NCBI RefSeq assembly: GCF_000743575.1 | Contig: NZ_JQGC01000001.1 | Location: forward strand, 186,001 to 250,000 | Length of the DNA stretch: 64,000 bases | Source of the DNA: Devosia riboflavina | GTDB lineage: Bacteria > Pseudomonadota > Alphaproteobacteria > Rhizobiales > Devosiaceae | Reading direction: 5' to 3' | Part shown: in pieces, positions 15,966-24,256 of the stretch | How the letters are laid out: each line of letters starts with the position of its first letter | How positions within the stretch are numbered: the first letter of the stretch is position 1 | Made by a program: the position numbers and the translations under genes | The notes under the pieces: generated by a model | Told to the model about the DNA's origin: nothing | Databases searched by the model: none | The model's input: only the letters and a program-made list of their open reading frames with translations

Positions 15966-16778
15966 CTAGATATCGAGAAGACGGCTGTGCTGGTCGAGCC
16001 AGGTTCCGGGCACCAGCACCGCTTTGCGCGCCCGCTCGTCCTCCGCAATCACCTCAGGCGTATAGACCGGCGCATTCCCGTCCTGCGGCTCGTAGCCGAG
16101 GATCCGCCGTGCCGGCTCAATGTCCCAACGCATGCCCGGATTGTCGGAGACAAGATTGAAGATCCCAAACCCCACCTTCGGCGCCACGACGGCACAATCC
16201 ATTCCGTGGAGAAAATCGCGATTGGACAGCCACATTTCCTGCCCCCAACTGCCAATACCCAGATCAGGTCCCGGCAGGTTCGTTCCCGGCCAGATATTGC
16301 CGATGCGGAAGGCGATGAAGTCGTCCCCGGTCTCAGCGGCAAAAGCCCGCCCCATTTCCTCACCCATCAGCTTTGACACCGCATAGGGATTGAGCGGCAG
16401 CGGCGATGAGGCAGAACCGATCCGTTCCGAGCGAAACCGATAGCCGCCCATGACCTGATTGGTGCTGGCAAACACCACGCGCGGCACCCCCGCCTCCCGC
16501 GCCGCCCGCAACACATTGGCCGTGCCAACCACATTGGCCGGCTGCACCTGCTCCCATTTCGACCCCGGCGAAATCTGCCCCGCGAGATGCACGACCACGT
16601 CAATACCTGCGAAGCGTCCAGCCCAATCCGCGCCGAACACGCTGATATCGGCACTGATCACATCGGCTCCACCCGCCCGGTCGAGGAGGACAAGCTCATG
16701 CGTCCCGCCGGCCCGCCAATGCGCGACCAGCTTGCTGCCCAGATTGCCGGCGGCGCCAGTGATGAGAACGCGCGCCAT
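15966..16778 (-). CDS. NAD-dependent epimerase/dehydratase family protein, uronate-dehydrogenase-like
   Basis: 270 residues of the extended SDR class: ITGAAGNLGSK cofactor loop, HLAGQ, and a YAVSK active site preceded by PLNP. The short length and the absence of a nucleotide-binding C-terminus fit the uronate dehydrogenase branch, which oxidises hexuronates to aldaro-lactones with NAD. Other small-sugar dehydrogenases of this branch are possible. It lies 12 bp upstream of the M81 gene and 2 bp after the Ldh-type gene, so one transcript is expected. Confidence 0.75.
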   Translation of the reverse strand: MARVLITGAAGNLGSKLVAHWRAGGTHELVLLDRAGGADVISADISVFGADWAGRFAGIDVVVHLAGQISPGSKWEQVQPANVVGTANVLRAAREAGVPRVVFASTNQVMGGYRFRSERIGSASSPLPLNPYAVSKLMGEEMGRAFAAETGDDFIAFRIGNIWPGTNLPGPDLGIGSWGQEMWLSNRDFLHGMDCAVVAPKVGFGIFNLVSDNPGMRWDIEPARRILGYEPQDGNAPVYTPEVIAEDERARKAVLVPGTWLDQHSRLLDI

Positions 16779-16780
16779 CG

Positions 16781-17848
16781 CTAAAACTCCCGCGCCAGAT
16801 TTTGGAAGATCAGTCCCTTGAGGCCGCTTTCGCTCGCCGCTTGGGCAATCTGGCTCAAGGTCGCCGGGTCAAGCGGAATGCCATCCATCCGCTGCCGTCG
16901 CACCGCCTGTTCCGGCTGCCCCGGCAGCAATACCTGCCCGGGCTTTTCGGCATTTTCCGACTGTACCCAGGCCAGCACCTGCGCCATCTCCGCGCCAAAG
17001 GCGTCGAGCGTGCCGATCCGTTCCGGCGACACGAGAATGGACAGCATGGAATTGATCACCGCTGGATCGCTCGCCCCATCGTGCTGCGTCTCCCCGCCCA
17101 GCAGCGCCGCTCCCAGCAGCTCGCATGCCAGCGCCAGCCCCCAGCCCTTGTGCTCACCAAACGGCACCAGCACACCGGGCGGATCGGCAAAGAGATCGTT
17201 GGGATCATTGGTCGGCAACCCATCCGCCGTCAGCAGCGCATTGTCCGGCAGCACCTTACCCTGGTTGCGATAGACGCGGATCTTTCCCATGGCCAGGCGG
17301 CTCGTCGCAAAATCAACCACGACGGGTTCCGCCCCCGCCCTCGGAAATCCCGCAGCAAAGGGATTGGTGCCTAGTCGCGCCTTCGTTCCTCCAAATGGCG
17401 CCACGATGGGCCCTGCAACCACATTGACGAAATGCACCGAGACCAGCCCGGCCGCCGCACACTGCTCGGCCCAACGGCCGATGCGCCCCAGATGATGGCT
17501 ATTGCGCAGGCCGACAATGGCGCTGCCCTGCGCCTGCGCCAGTTCGATCCCCGCCTCCATGGCGCGATGCCCCATCACCTGGCCCGCGCCGCGCCCAGCA
17601 TCGAAGATCACCATGCCGCCCCTGTCGGCAACAGGCTTGAGCGTCTGGTTGAGGACCATGCCGCCCGCCGCAATGCTCTTGAGATAAAGCGGGACCACGC
17701 CTACGCCATGGGAATCGTGCCCGCGCAGATTTGCCTCGACCAGATGCTCGGCAATCAGCCCGGCATTTTCCGTCGTCGCCCCGGTCGCCGTAAATAGCTC
17801 CGCCACTGCGCGCCGCAGCACGTCCGGCTTCACCGGCAAGGCCCCCAT
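16781..17848 (-). CDS. Ldh-family (malate/L-lactate/ureidoglycolate-type) oxidoreductase
   Basis: A 355-residue protein of the NAD(P)-dependent type-2 malate/lactate dehydrogenase fold. Motifs include ANLRGHDSHGVGVVPLY with the catalytic histidine region, GLRNSHHLGRIGRWAEQCAAAG with the second conserved histidine, and PFGGTKARLGTNPFAAGFP. Family members reduce or oxidise 2-keto/2-hydroxy acids, including 2,3-diketo-gulonate and ureidoglycolate. It is the first gene of the operon 17848-14481. An inverted repeat upstream at 17915-17933 resembles one in front of the divergent transporter operon. Confidence 0.85.
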   Translation of the reverse strand: MGALPVKPDVLRRAVAELFTATGATTENAGLIAEHLVEANLRGHDSHGVGVVPLYLKSIAAGGMVLNQTLKPVADRGGMVIFDAGRGAGQVMGHRAMEAGIELAQAQGSAIVGLRNSHHLGRIGRWAEQCAAAGLVSVHFVNVVAGPIVAPFGGTKARLGTNPFAAGFPRAGAEPVVVDFATSRLAMGKIRVYRNQGKVLPDNALLTADGLPTNDPNDLFADPPGVLVPFGEHKGWGLALACELLGAALLGGETQHDGASDPAVINSMLSILVSPERIGTLDAFGAEMAQVLAWVQSENAEKPGQVLLPGQPEQAVRRQRMDGIPLDPATLSQIAQAASESGLKGLIFQNLAREF

Positions 17849-17914
17849 CGCTCTCTCCCGTCCACAAGGATGGATCGAGCCTATGCCAGCCTCGGGGAGC
17901 CGATAAGGGAGCCG

Positions 17915-17933
17915 CGTTTCGCCGCAAGAAACG
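17915..17933. promoter_or_regulatory. Inverted repeat upstream of the Ldh operon (candidate IclR operator)
   Basis: CGTTTC and GAAACG face each other across 7 bases. The core TTTCG-N5-AGAAA (17917-17931) matches, with one mismatch, the TTTCG-N5-CGAAA repeat on the other side of the iclR-like gene. Confidence 0.45.
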
Positions 17934-17948
17934 TCGGCGGGTTTTGTC

Positions 17949-18728
17949 TTAAACGTTTAGCGAAATCGGTGGCAGCGCAGCGGTGATCCGCCTTGCCGCA
18001 TCCTGCAGTGCCTCGGCGGCACGATCGACCATGGCCTTCATGCGATTATCCGGGGCCGAAAGGCTCACCGCGGCTATGGGATAGCCCTTGCCGTCGAGAA
18101 TGGGCACGCCAATGCAGGTCACCCCATCCTCGTTCTCGCCCGTTTCCATGGCAAAGCCGCGCCGCCGCGCTTCCTCGACATGGCGACGGAAGGTCCGCGC
18201 ATCGGTCAGCGTGCGATAGGTGCGCTGCTCATATTCGGGCCGCACCAGCCGCTCGACCGTTTCGCTTGGCAGAAACGCCGCCATGGCCTTGCCCAGCGAG
18301 GTCGAATGCACGGGGTGCCGATGGCCGATGCGCGCCTGGAACCTCTGCGAGCGCGTCGCCTCGCGAATATCGACATAGACGACTTCATCGTCCGCCAGCA
18401 CCGCCAGGTTCACCGTCTCGCGAAATCCACCGACCAGCACATCGAGTTCACCCTGCGCCGTACTGCGAAGGCTGTGATAGATCGCGTCCGTCTGCGCCAG
18501 TTCGCGAAATTTTTCGCCGACGCCGTAGCGGTCCTGCACGATGTCGTGCGCAAAAAGCCCGGCAGCCGAGAGCGTCTGCAGATAACGAAACACTGTGGTC
18601 TTGGGCATGCCGAGCGCCTGCACCACCTCGGTCAAGGTCACGTCATGCGCCTGGCTCGCAACATAGGCAAACACCTGCATCGCCTTGGCAACCGGCAAAA
18701 CCGAATAGGGGTCGCTACCCTTGGCCAC
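17949..18728 (-). CDS. IclR-family transcriptional regulator
   Basis: About 259 residues from a GTG at 18728, chosen because GGAGGA lies 4 bases before it; the frame is open to an ATG at 18803 but the extra 25 residues look unrelated. The N-terminal winged helix is LTEVVQALGMPKTTVFRYLQ, and the C-terminal IclR effector domain has GETVNL-like GFRETVNLAVL, HPVHSTSLGKAMAAFLP and GVTCIGVPILDG. It lies between the minus-strand Ldh/M81 operon and the plus-strand dipeptide-type transporter, and probably controls both through the two similar inverted repeats. Confidence 0.85.
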   Translation of the reverse strand: MAKGSDPYSVLPVAKAMQVFAYVASQAHDVTLTEVVQALGMPKTTVFRYLQTLSAAGLFAHDIVQDRYGVGEKFRELAQTDAIYHSLRSTAQGELDVLVGGFRETVNLAVLADDEVVYVDIREATRSQRFQARIGHRHPVHSTSLGKAMAAFLPSETVERLVRPEYEQRTYRTLTDARTFRRHVEEARRRGFAMETGENEDGVTCIGVPILDGKGYPIAAVSLSAPDNRMKAMVDRAAEALQDAARRITAALPPISLNV

Positions 18729-18823
18729 TCTATCCTCCGAGACCCATCGGGCATGATTAGAGAATGCTGCCGCCCACGCTGTCAACAGACTGACATTTTG
18801 CACATCTCTTGAGCAGTCGACCC

Positions 18824-18845
18824 TCGCTTATTTCGTAAAGCGAAA
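18824..18845. promoter_or_regulatory. Overlapping inverted repeats upstream of the first peptide-type ABC operon (candidate IclR operator)
   Basis: TCGCTT-N8-AAGCGA (18824-18843) and the shifted TTTCG-TAAAG-CGAAA (18831-18845) are both perfect. The site lies 114 bp before the binding-protein start and 96 bp from the iclR-like start. Confidence 0.5.
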
Positions 18846-18958
18846 CGCGGCCCGATTTACAGCCCATTCCCTTGGATGCGTCATTAGGCCAGACGTGTGC
18901 CGAAGGGGCCCGGCCAAGCCGGGTGGCGCGCGGAGAGACGCAAAACAGGGAACCGACC

Positions 18959-20488
18959 ATGACGCAGCCAATTCTCAAGTCTTTCCGGCTTGGCCTCACC
19001 ATGCTGACCGCAACCGCGGCCATTCTGGCAGCCGTGCCGGGCGTGGCGCTGGCGCAGACGCGCGCCGAAGAAGGCAAGATGATCCTCGTTGCCCGCCAGG
19101 ATCCGGGCACGCTGGACTATACCAAGAGCAATCTGACAGCCTTGCGTCTCTGGATTCCGGCCAATGTCGTCGAGCCGCTGGTTTATTTCAACAAGGACGG
19201 CTCCGTCGCACCCGGCGTCGCCGAAGCTTGGAAAATCAGCGACGACAAGCTGACCTATACCTTCACCATCCGCGAGGCCAAGTTCTCCAATGGCGAGCCG
19301 CTCACCGTCGAAGACGTGATCTATTCGCTCAACGCAATGAAGGCGAGCCCCGTCTCCCAGAACTCCGCCGCCTATCAGGCCGTCACCGCCATTGAAAAGG
19401 TTGATGACCGCACCGTAAAGGTAACGCTCGATCGCCCGAGCCAGAATTTCTGGAAGGGCATGGGCTCCACAGCCGGCCTCATCCAACCCGAAGCCTCGGC
19501 CGAGACCATCGCCACCAACCCGATCGGCACCGGCCCCTACAAGCTCGTGAGCTACACGTCCAACTCCAGCTTCGAATTCACCGCCAACGAAAACTATTGG
19601 GGCGATGCGCCCGCGATCAAGGACGTCACTGTCCGCATCATCACCGATGGTACCGCCGGCCTCAACGCGCTCGAAGCCGGCGAAGTCGACTCCCTCCCGG
19701 TCATCACCATCGACCTCTGGGAACAGTTGATGGCCCGCGGCCTCGACAAGAACTTCTCCATGGTTACCTATCCGCAGATCGGCGAGCCGACCTATGCCGT
19801 GATCAACCAGAAGCTCGATCCCGAATTGCGCCAGGCCCTGGCCATGACCATCGACCGCCAGGCCTATAACGACGCCTTCGGCGCCTCCTGGGGCGCGGAA
19901 AATACCTGCACCTTCGCCTTGCCCAACCAGGCCTGGTACGCGGCCGAAAGCCCGGAAAGCTGCCCCTATCCCTATGACATCGAGAAGGTCATGGCCCTCG
20001 TTGCCGAAAAGGGCTACGCCTCGACCCCGCTCGAATATGCATCGCTGAGCGACGTGCCGGACCTGTCCTTGCCCGCCGATATCATGGTGCCCACCATGCA
20101 GGCGGCCGGCTTCAACATGTCCCGCAATGCCATCGATCTGGCGCGCTATTCCCAGTTGATCTTCCAGGGCCGCCCGCCACAGTTCGACGTGACGGTCATG
20201 TCCGGCGATGCCGACCCAACCCAATGGGCTTGCGCCGATGAAGCTAGCGCCGGCTGGAGCACCTATTGCTCTGCCGAATATACTCAGGCTCTCGCCGATG
20301 CCGACGAGGCGCTCACCGACGAGGACTACCTCGCCCTGATGCAGAAATCAGCCGATATCCTGCGAAAGGATGCTGTGATCGTGCCGATCATCGCCAAGAA
20401 GGGCGTCGGCCTCTTCGATCCCGACCTCAAGGGCTTTGTCGAACCGCGCGTCGCCGTGGCGCTCGAATTCGCCCCGCTGCACTGGTAA
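18959..20488 (+). CDS. ABC transporter substrate-binding protein, peptide/nickel (SBP family 5) type
   Basis: 509 residues from the ATG at 18959. The N-terminus is a Sec signal peptide ending VPGVALA, with cleavage expected before QTRAEEG. The mature protein has the family 5 layout: YEPLV-like VVEPLVYFNKDGSVAPGVAEAWKI, TYTFTIREAKFSNGEPLTVEDV and GTGPYKL. It delivers peptides or similar ligands to the permease pair encoded next. An alternative upstream start in the same frame is rejected because it would precede the signal peptide with charged residues. A strong hairpin separates it from the permease gene. Confidence 0.9.
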   Translation: MTQPILKSFRLGLTMLTATAAILAAVPGVALAQTRAEEGKMILVARQDPGTLDYTKSNLTALRLWIPANVVEPLVYFNKDGSVAPGVAEAWKISDDKLTYTFTIREAKFSNGEPLTVEDVIYSLNAMKASPVSQNSAAYQAVTAIEKVDDRTVKVTLDRPSQNFWKGMGSTAGLIQPEASAETIATNPIGTGPYKLVSYTSNSSFEFTANENYWGDAPAIKDVTVRIITDGTAGLNALEAGEVDSLPVITIDLWEQLMARGLDKNFSMVTYPQIGEPTYAVINQKLDPELRQALAMTIDRQAYNDAFGASWGAENTCTFALPNQAWYAAESPESCPYPYDIEKVMALVAEKGYASTPLEYASLSDVPDLSLPADIMVPTMQAAGFNMSRNAIDLARYSQLIFQGRPPQFDVTVMSGDADPTQWACADEASAGWSTYCSAEYTQALADADEALTDEDYLALMQKSADILRKDAVIVPIIAKKGVGLFDPDLKGFVEPRVAVALEFAPLHW

Positions 20489-20495
20489 TTTCGCG

Positions 20496-20523
20496 CCGGG
20501 GCCGGCTCTGTCGCCGGTCCCGG
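20496..20523 (+). terminator. Intercistronic hairpin after the substrate-binding-protein gene
   Basis: CCGGGGCCGGC and GCCGGTCCCGG pair across a 6-base loop with one G-U. There is no T-tract, so it more likely protects the upstream mRNA or attenuates than terminates fully. Confidence 0.5.
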
Positions 20524-20557
20524 TCGCCCTCTGTCAGTTGAGGAGACGTCGCGCCCG

Positions 20558-21505
20558 ATGCCGGTCTATATCGCCCGCAAGCTGGCCTTTTTCCTGTTGG
20601 CGGTCCTGGTGGCCTCCATCGCCATTTTCCTGCTCATCCGCGGGGCGGGCGGCAATGTCGCCGCCGTCATTCTCGGCAAGGACGCCACCGCCGAAGCGAT
20701 CAATGCGCTGGCCCAGCAATATGGGCTCGATCGCCCGCTCTTCGTCCAATATTTCGACTGGATCGGCAATCTGCTCCAGGGCGATCTCGGGCGTTCCTTC
20801 CGCACCAATGAGCCCGTCACCGATCTCGTCGTCTCGCGCCTTTCCATCTCCATTCCGCTCTGCGTGTCCGGCCTCATCCTCGGCCTTGTCATCGCCATTC
20901 CCGCCGGCACCTATTCAGCTCTCAATTCCGACAAGCCGCTCGGCGCCGTCATCGCGCTCCTGAGCCAGGTCGGCATTGCCGTGCCCGTCTTCTGGGCCGG
21001 CATTCTGCTCTCGCTCCTTTTTGGCGTCCGGCTCGGCTGGCTTCCAACCGGCGGCTGGACCAATTGGGACGTCAGCCTCTGGGGCGCCGTGCGCTCGCTC
21101 GTCCTGCCCGTCATCTCCCTCGGGCTCATCCTCGGCGCCTCGCTCACCCGCTATGTTCGCTCGGCCGTGCTCGACGTCATGAACCAGGACTATGTCCGCA
21201 CCGCCCGAGCCACGGGCATGACGCGGATGCAGGCACTGCTGCAGGTCGGCCTCCGCAATGCCGCCCTGCCCATCGCCACCGTCGTCGGCCTGCAGATCGC
21301 CGAACTCATCGGCGGCACCGTCATCATCGAGACCGTCTTCTCCCTGCCCGGCCTCAGCCGCATGATCCTCGCCAATGTCGCCGCCCGCGAAGTCATCGTC
21401 GTGCAGTCGACCGTCATGCTGATCATCATCTTCGTCATGTTCATCAATCTCATCGTCGACCTGCTCTACGGCGTCCTCGATCCGCGCGTGAGGCTGGCCC
21501 GATGA
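20558..21505 (+). CDS. ABC transporter permease (DppB/OppB type)
   Basis: 315 residues with about six membrane segments. It has the N-terminal LxxRxxPGD-like region (LLIRGAGGNVAAVILG) and the EAA coupling loop ARATGMTRMQALLQVGLRNAALP, followed by GTVIIETVFSLPGLSRMI, characteristic of DppB/OppB. It forms a heterodimeric channel with the next gene product. Its TGA overlaps the ATG of that gene. Confidence 0.9.
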   Translation: MPVYIARKLAFFLLAVLVASIAIFLLIRGAGGNVAAVILGKDATAEAINALAQQYGLDRPLFVQYFDWIGNLLQGDLGRSFRTNEPVTDLVVSRLSISIPLCVSGLILGLVIAIPAGTYSALNSDKPLGAVIALLSQVGIAVPVFWAGILLSLLFGVRLGWLPTGGWTNWDVSLWGAVRSLVLPVISLGLILGASLTRYVRSAVLDVMNQDYVRTARATGMTRMQALLQVGLRNAALPIATVVGLQIAELIGGTVIIETVFSLPGLSRMILANVAAREVIVVQSTVMLIIIFVMFINLIVDLLYGVLDPRVRLAR

Positions 21506-22365
21506 CCATCGCCCCAACCGCCACGCCGGCTAAGCCCAGACGCAGGCGTCGCCGCAATCTCACGCTCACCATCGGCATCGTCGTCACGGCGGCCTTCATG
21601 GCCATGGCGCTGGCCTCGTTCTTCTACCTGCCGCATAATCCCAATGTGCCGCGCATCCCCGATCGCCTCCTGCCCGCCGGCTCGCCCGGCTATCTCCTCG
21701 GCACCGATGCGCTCGGCCGCGATATCTTCTCCCAGCTCATGGTCGGTGCCCGCACTTCGCTCACGGTCGGAGCCGGCGGCGCACTGATCAGCCTCGTCAT
21801 CGGCACCATTGCCGGCCTCTCGGCCGCCGCCTTTGGGCGCGTGGCCGACGAGACCATCTCGCGCGGCGCCGATATCATGCTCTCCATTCCCGGCATGGTG
21901 ACCGCGCTTGTCCTCGCCGCCACCATCGGCTCGGGCGCCCTCACCACCATCCTGGCGCTCTCGGCCTTCTTCACCCCCTCCTTCACCCGTGTCATCCGCT
22001 CGGCGGCCCTCTCGGTCATGCAGGAAGATTTCATCACCGCGGCGCGCCTCTATGACCGCCCCACCTGGTTCATTCTCCTCCGCCATGTCCTGCCCAATGT
22101 CGCCGGCGTCATGATCGTCCAGTTCACGCTCTATTTCGCGGCTGGCATCCTCACCGAGGCGGGCCTTTCCTATCTCGGCGTCGGCGTCACTCGCCCCTCG
22201 ATCTCCTGGGGCATGATGCTCAACGAAGCCCAGCAGCAGGTCGGCATTTCCTCGCCCCTCGCCATGTGGCCAGGCCTTGCAATCGTCATCGTCGTGCTCG
22301 GCCTCAACCTTCTCGGCGATGGGCTGCGCGACGTGCTCGATCCCAAACTGGCGCGGAGGGCATGA
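21502..22365 (+). CDS. ABC transporter permease (DppC/OppC type)
   Basis: 287 residues starting at the ATG overlapping the dppB-like stop; an earlier in-frame start at 21064 lies inside the upstream gene and is rejected. Features are an N-terminal arginine-rich tail (KPRRRRRRN), LLGTDALGRDIFSQLMVGARTSL, the EAA-like loop AARLYDRPTWFILLRHVLPNV and GLSYLGVGVTRPSISWGMML, all typical of DppC. It pairs with the preceding permease. Confidence 0.9.
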   Translation: MTIAPTATPAKPRRRRRRNLTLTIGIVVTAAFMAMALASFFYLPHNPNVPRIPDRLLPAGSPGYLLGTDALGRDIFSQLMVGARTSLTVGAGGALISLVIGTIAGLSAAAFGRVADETISRGADIMLSIPGMVTALVLAATIGSGALTTILALSAFFTPSFTRVIRSAALSVMQEDFITAARLYDRPTWFILLRHVLPNVAGVMIVQFTLYFAAGILTEAGLSYLGVGVTRPSISWGMMLNEAQQQVGISSPLAMWPGLAIVIVVLGLNLLGDGLRDVLDPKLARRA

Positions 22366-23342
22366 TGACCACGCCTCCCGCCATCGAGGTAAAAAACCTC
22401 ACCGTCGGCTACGAAGACCTCAACGCCGTGCGCGGCGTCTCCTTCACCCTGCCAGCCGGTGGCCGCATGGGACTTGTCGGTGAATCGGGCTCGGGCAAGA
22501 GCATGACCGCTCTCGCGCTCATGGGCCTGCTCCCAGCCGGTTGGCAGGCCCATGGCGAAGTGCTGCATGACGGCGTCAATCTCGTCAGCCAGTCGGACAG
22601 AGTCCTATCCTCCCGCCGCGGCCGCACCATTTCCATGGTGTTCCAAGACCCCATGTCCTCCCTCAATCCGGTGCGCCGCGTCGGCGACCAGATCGCCGAT
22701 GTCATTCACCGCCACAATGGCGTAGGCCGGCGCGAAGCCATGCGGCAGGCCGTGGACCTCATGGTGCAGATGAACCTGCCCCGCCCCGAGCAGCTCGCGC
22801 GCTCCTATCCCCACCAGATTTCCGGCGGCCAGAAGCAGCGCATCATGATCGCCATGGCGCTGGCCTGCTATCCGCAATTGATCATCGCCGACGAGCCCAC
22901 CACAGCCCTCGACGTCACCGTCCAGAAGCAGGTGCTGCGCCTTCTCAACGCAGCCACGCGCGAGCGCAACAGCGCCCTCCTTATGATCACCCACGACCTC
23001 CCCGTCATCGCCGCCATGTGCGACACCGTCGCCGTCATGTATGCCGGCCGCATCGTCGAATATGGCCCGGTGCAGGATGTCTTCCGCAATCCGCGCCACC
23101 ATTACACGCGCGGCCTTCTCGACTCCCAGCCGACCATGGACAATATCGCCCTCGACGGCTCCTCGCGCCTCGTTTCCATTCCCGGCATGGTTCCGCCGTT
23201 GCAACGCCTGCCCTCCGGTTGCGCCTTCAATCCGCGTTGCCCCGCCGCCACCGAAAAGTGCCGCACCGAAATGCCCGAGCTCGCCCCGAATGGCGCTGCC
23301 TGCTGGCACCCCGTCGGCGCGGTGCAAGTAGTGGAGGCCTGA
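22362..23342 (+). CDS. ABC transporter ATP-binding protein (DppD/OppD type)
   Basis: 326 residues from the first of two adjacent ATGs; GGAGGG ends one base before it, so the second ATG (22365) is equally possible. Walker A is GESGSGKS, the signature is ISGGQKQR, Walker B is LIIADEP, and the C-terminal oligopeptide extension has LPSGCAFNPRCPAATEKC, with cysteines typical of the OppD/F C-terminal motif. It drives transport together with the next gene product. Confidence 0.9.
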   Translation: MMTTPPAIEVKNLTVGYEDLNAVRGVSFTLPAGGRMGLVGESGSGKSMTALALMGLLPAGWQAHGEVLHDGVNLVSQSDRVLSSRRGRTISMVFQDPMSSLNPVRRVGDQIADVIHRHNGVGRREAMRQAVDLMVQMNLPRPEQLARSYPHQISGGQKQRIMIAMALACYPQLIIADEPTTALDVTVQKQVLRLLNAATRERNSALLMITHDLPVIAAMCDTVAVMYAGRIVEYGPVQDVFRNPRHHYTRGLLDSQPTMDNIALDGSSRLVSIPGMVPPLQRLPSGCAFNPRCPAATEKCRTEMPELAPNGAACWHPVGAVQVVEA

Positions 23343-23344
23343 CC

Positions 23345-24160
23345 ATGTCCGAGCGCCGCCCGCTTCTCGCCATGCAGCAGGTCACCCAGGCCTATAGTCT
23401 GCCGCGCACCGCCCTCTTCTCCCCACCCGGCAGCTTCACTGTTCTCGACAGCATCGACTTTGACGTCTGTGCCGGCGAAGCCGTTGGACTTGTCGGCGAA
23501 AGCGGCGCCGGCAAAACCACCCTCACCCGCATCCTCACCGGCATGGAGCGCCCGCAATCAGGCCACGTGTTATTCGATGGCACCGATATCTGGTCCGCCG
23601 ACCAGGCCCAGCGCGCCAGTTTTCGCCGCGCCGTTCAAATGGTGCTGCAAAACCCGCGCAGCTCGCTCGATCCGCGCATGCGCGTCGGCACGGCCCTGCT
23701 CGAACCCATGCGCAGCCTGCGCATCGAGGGCGATCACGTCAAACGCCTCCACGAAGTGCTCGACCAGGTCGGCCTCGACCGCTCGGCACTGGAGCGCTTC
23801 CCGCATGAATTCTCCGGCGGCCAGTTGCAGCGCATCGCCATCGCCCGCGCCCTCATGCCCAATCCACGCGTGCTGGTCGCCGACGAACCGGTCTCGGCCC
23901 TCGACGTCTCCATCCAGGCGCAGGTGCTGAACCTCCTCAAAGACCTCGTCCGCGATCTCAATCTGGGCCTCGTTTTCATCGCCCATGACCTCTCGGTGGT
24001 CGCCTACACGACGAGCCGCGTCTCGGTCATCGCGTCCGGTCGCATCGTCGAGGTCGGGCAGCCCGTCGAGCTTTTCACCCGACCCACTGCTCCCCAGACG
24101 AAAAACCTCGTCGATGCCGTATTGACGGTTGAATCAGGCCTTTCCGGCACCGCGCTCTAG
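23345..24160 (+). CDS. ABC transporter ATP-binding protein (DppF/OppF type)
   Basis: 271 residues starting 2 bp after the upstream stop. Walker A GESGAGKT, signature FSGGQLQR, Walker B VLVADEP and the D-loop SALD are intact. It lacks the usual Cys-rich C-terminal extension and ends at the core domain, shorter than many DppF proteins (about 320). It forms the heterodimeric ATPase with the preceding subunit. Confidence 0.9.
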   Translation: MSERRPLLAMQQVTQAYSLPRTALFSPPGSFTVLDSIDFDVCAGEAVGLVGESGAGKTTLTRILTGMERPQSGHVLFDGTDIWSADQAQRASFRRAVQMVLQNPRSSLDPRMRVGTALLEPMRSLRIEGDHVKRLHEVLDQVGLDRSALERFPHEFSGGQLQRIAIARALMPNPRVLVADEPVSALDVSIQAQVLNLLKDLVRDLNLGLVFIAHDLSVVAYTTSRVSVIASGRIVEVGQPVELFTRPTAPQTKNLVDAVLTVESGLSGTAL

Positions 24161-24176
24161 GAACTTCCGCAAACTA

Positions 24177-24232
24177 TTCCGCACCACGAAATGCGCCGGC
24201 GTTTACCTCGGCGACCCCGTGGTGTGTTTTCA
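24177..24232 (+). terminator. Stem-loop between transporter operon and aminotransferase
   Basis: CACCACG pairs with CGTGGTG, with a smaller inner CGCCG/CGGCG stem, followed by GTGTTTTC. It could attenuate read-through into the aminotransferase gene. Confidence 0.35.
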
Positions 24233-24256
24233 GACAAACAATTCGAGGAGCAGCGA

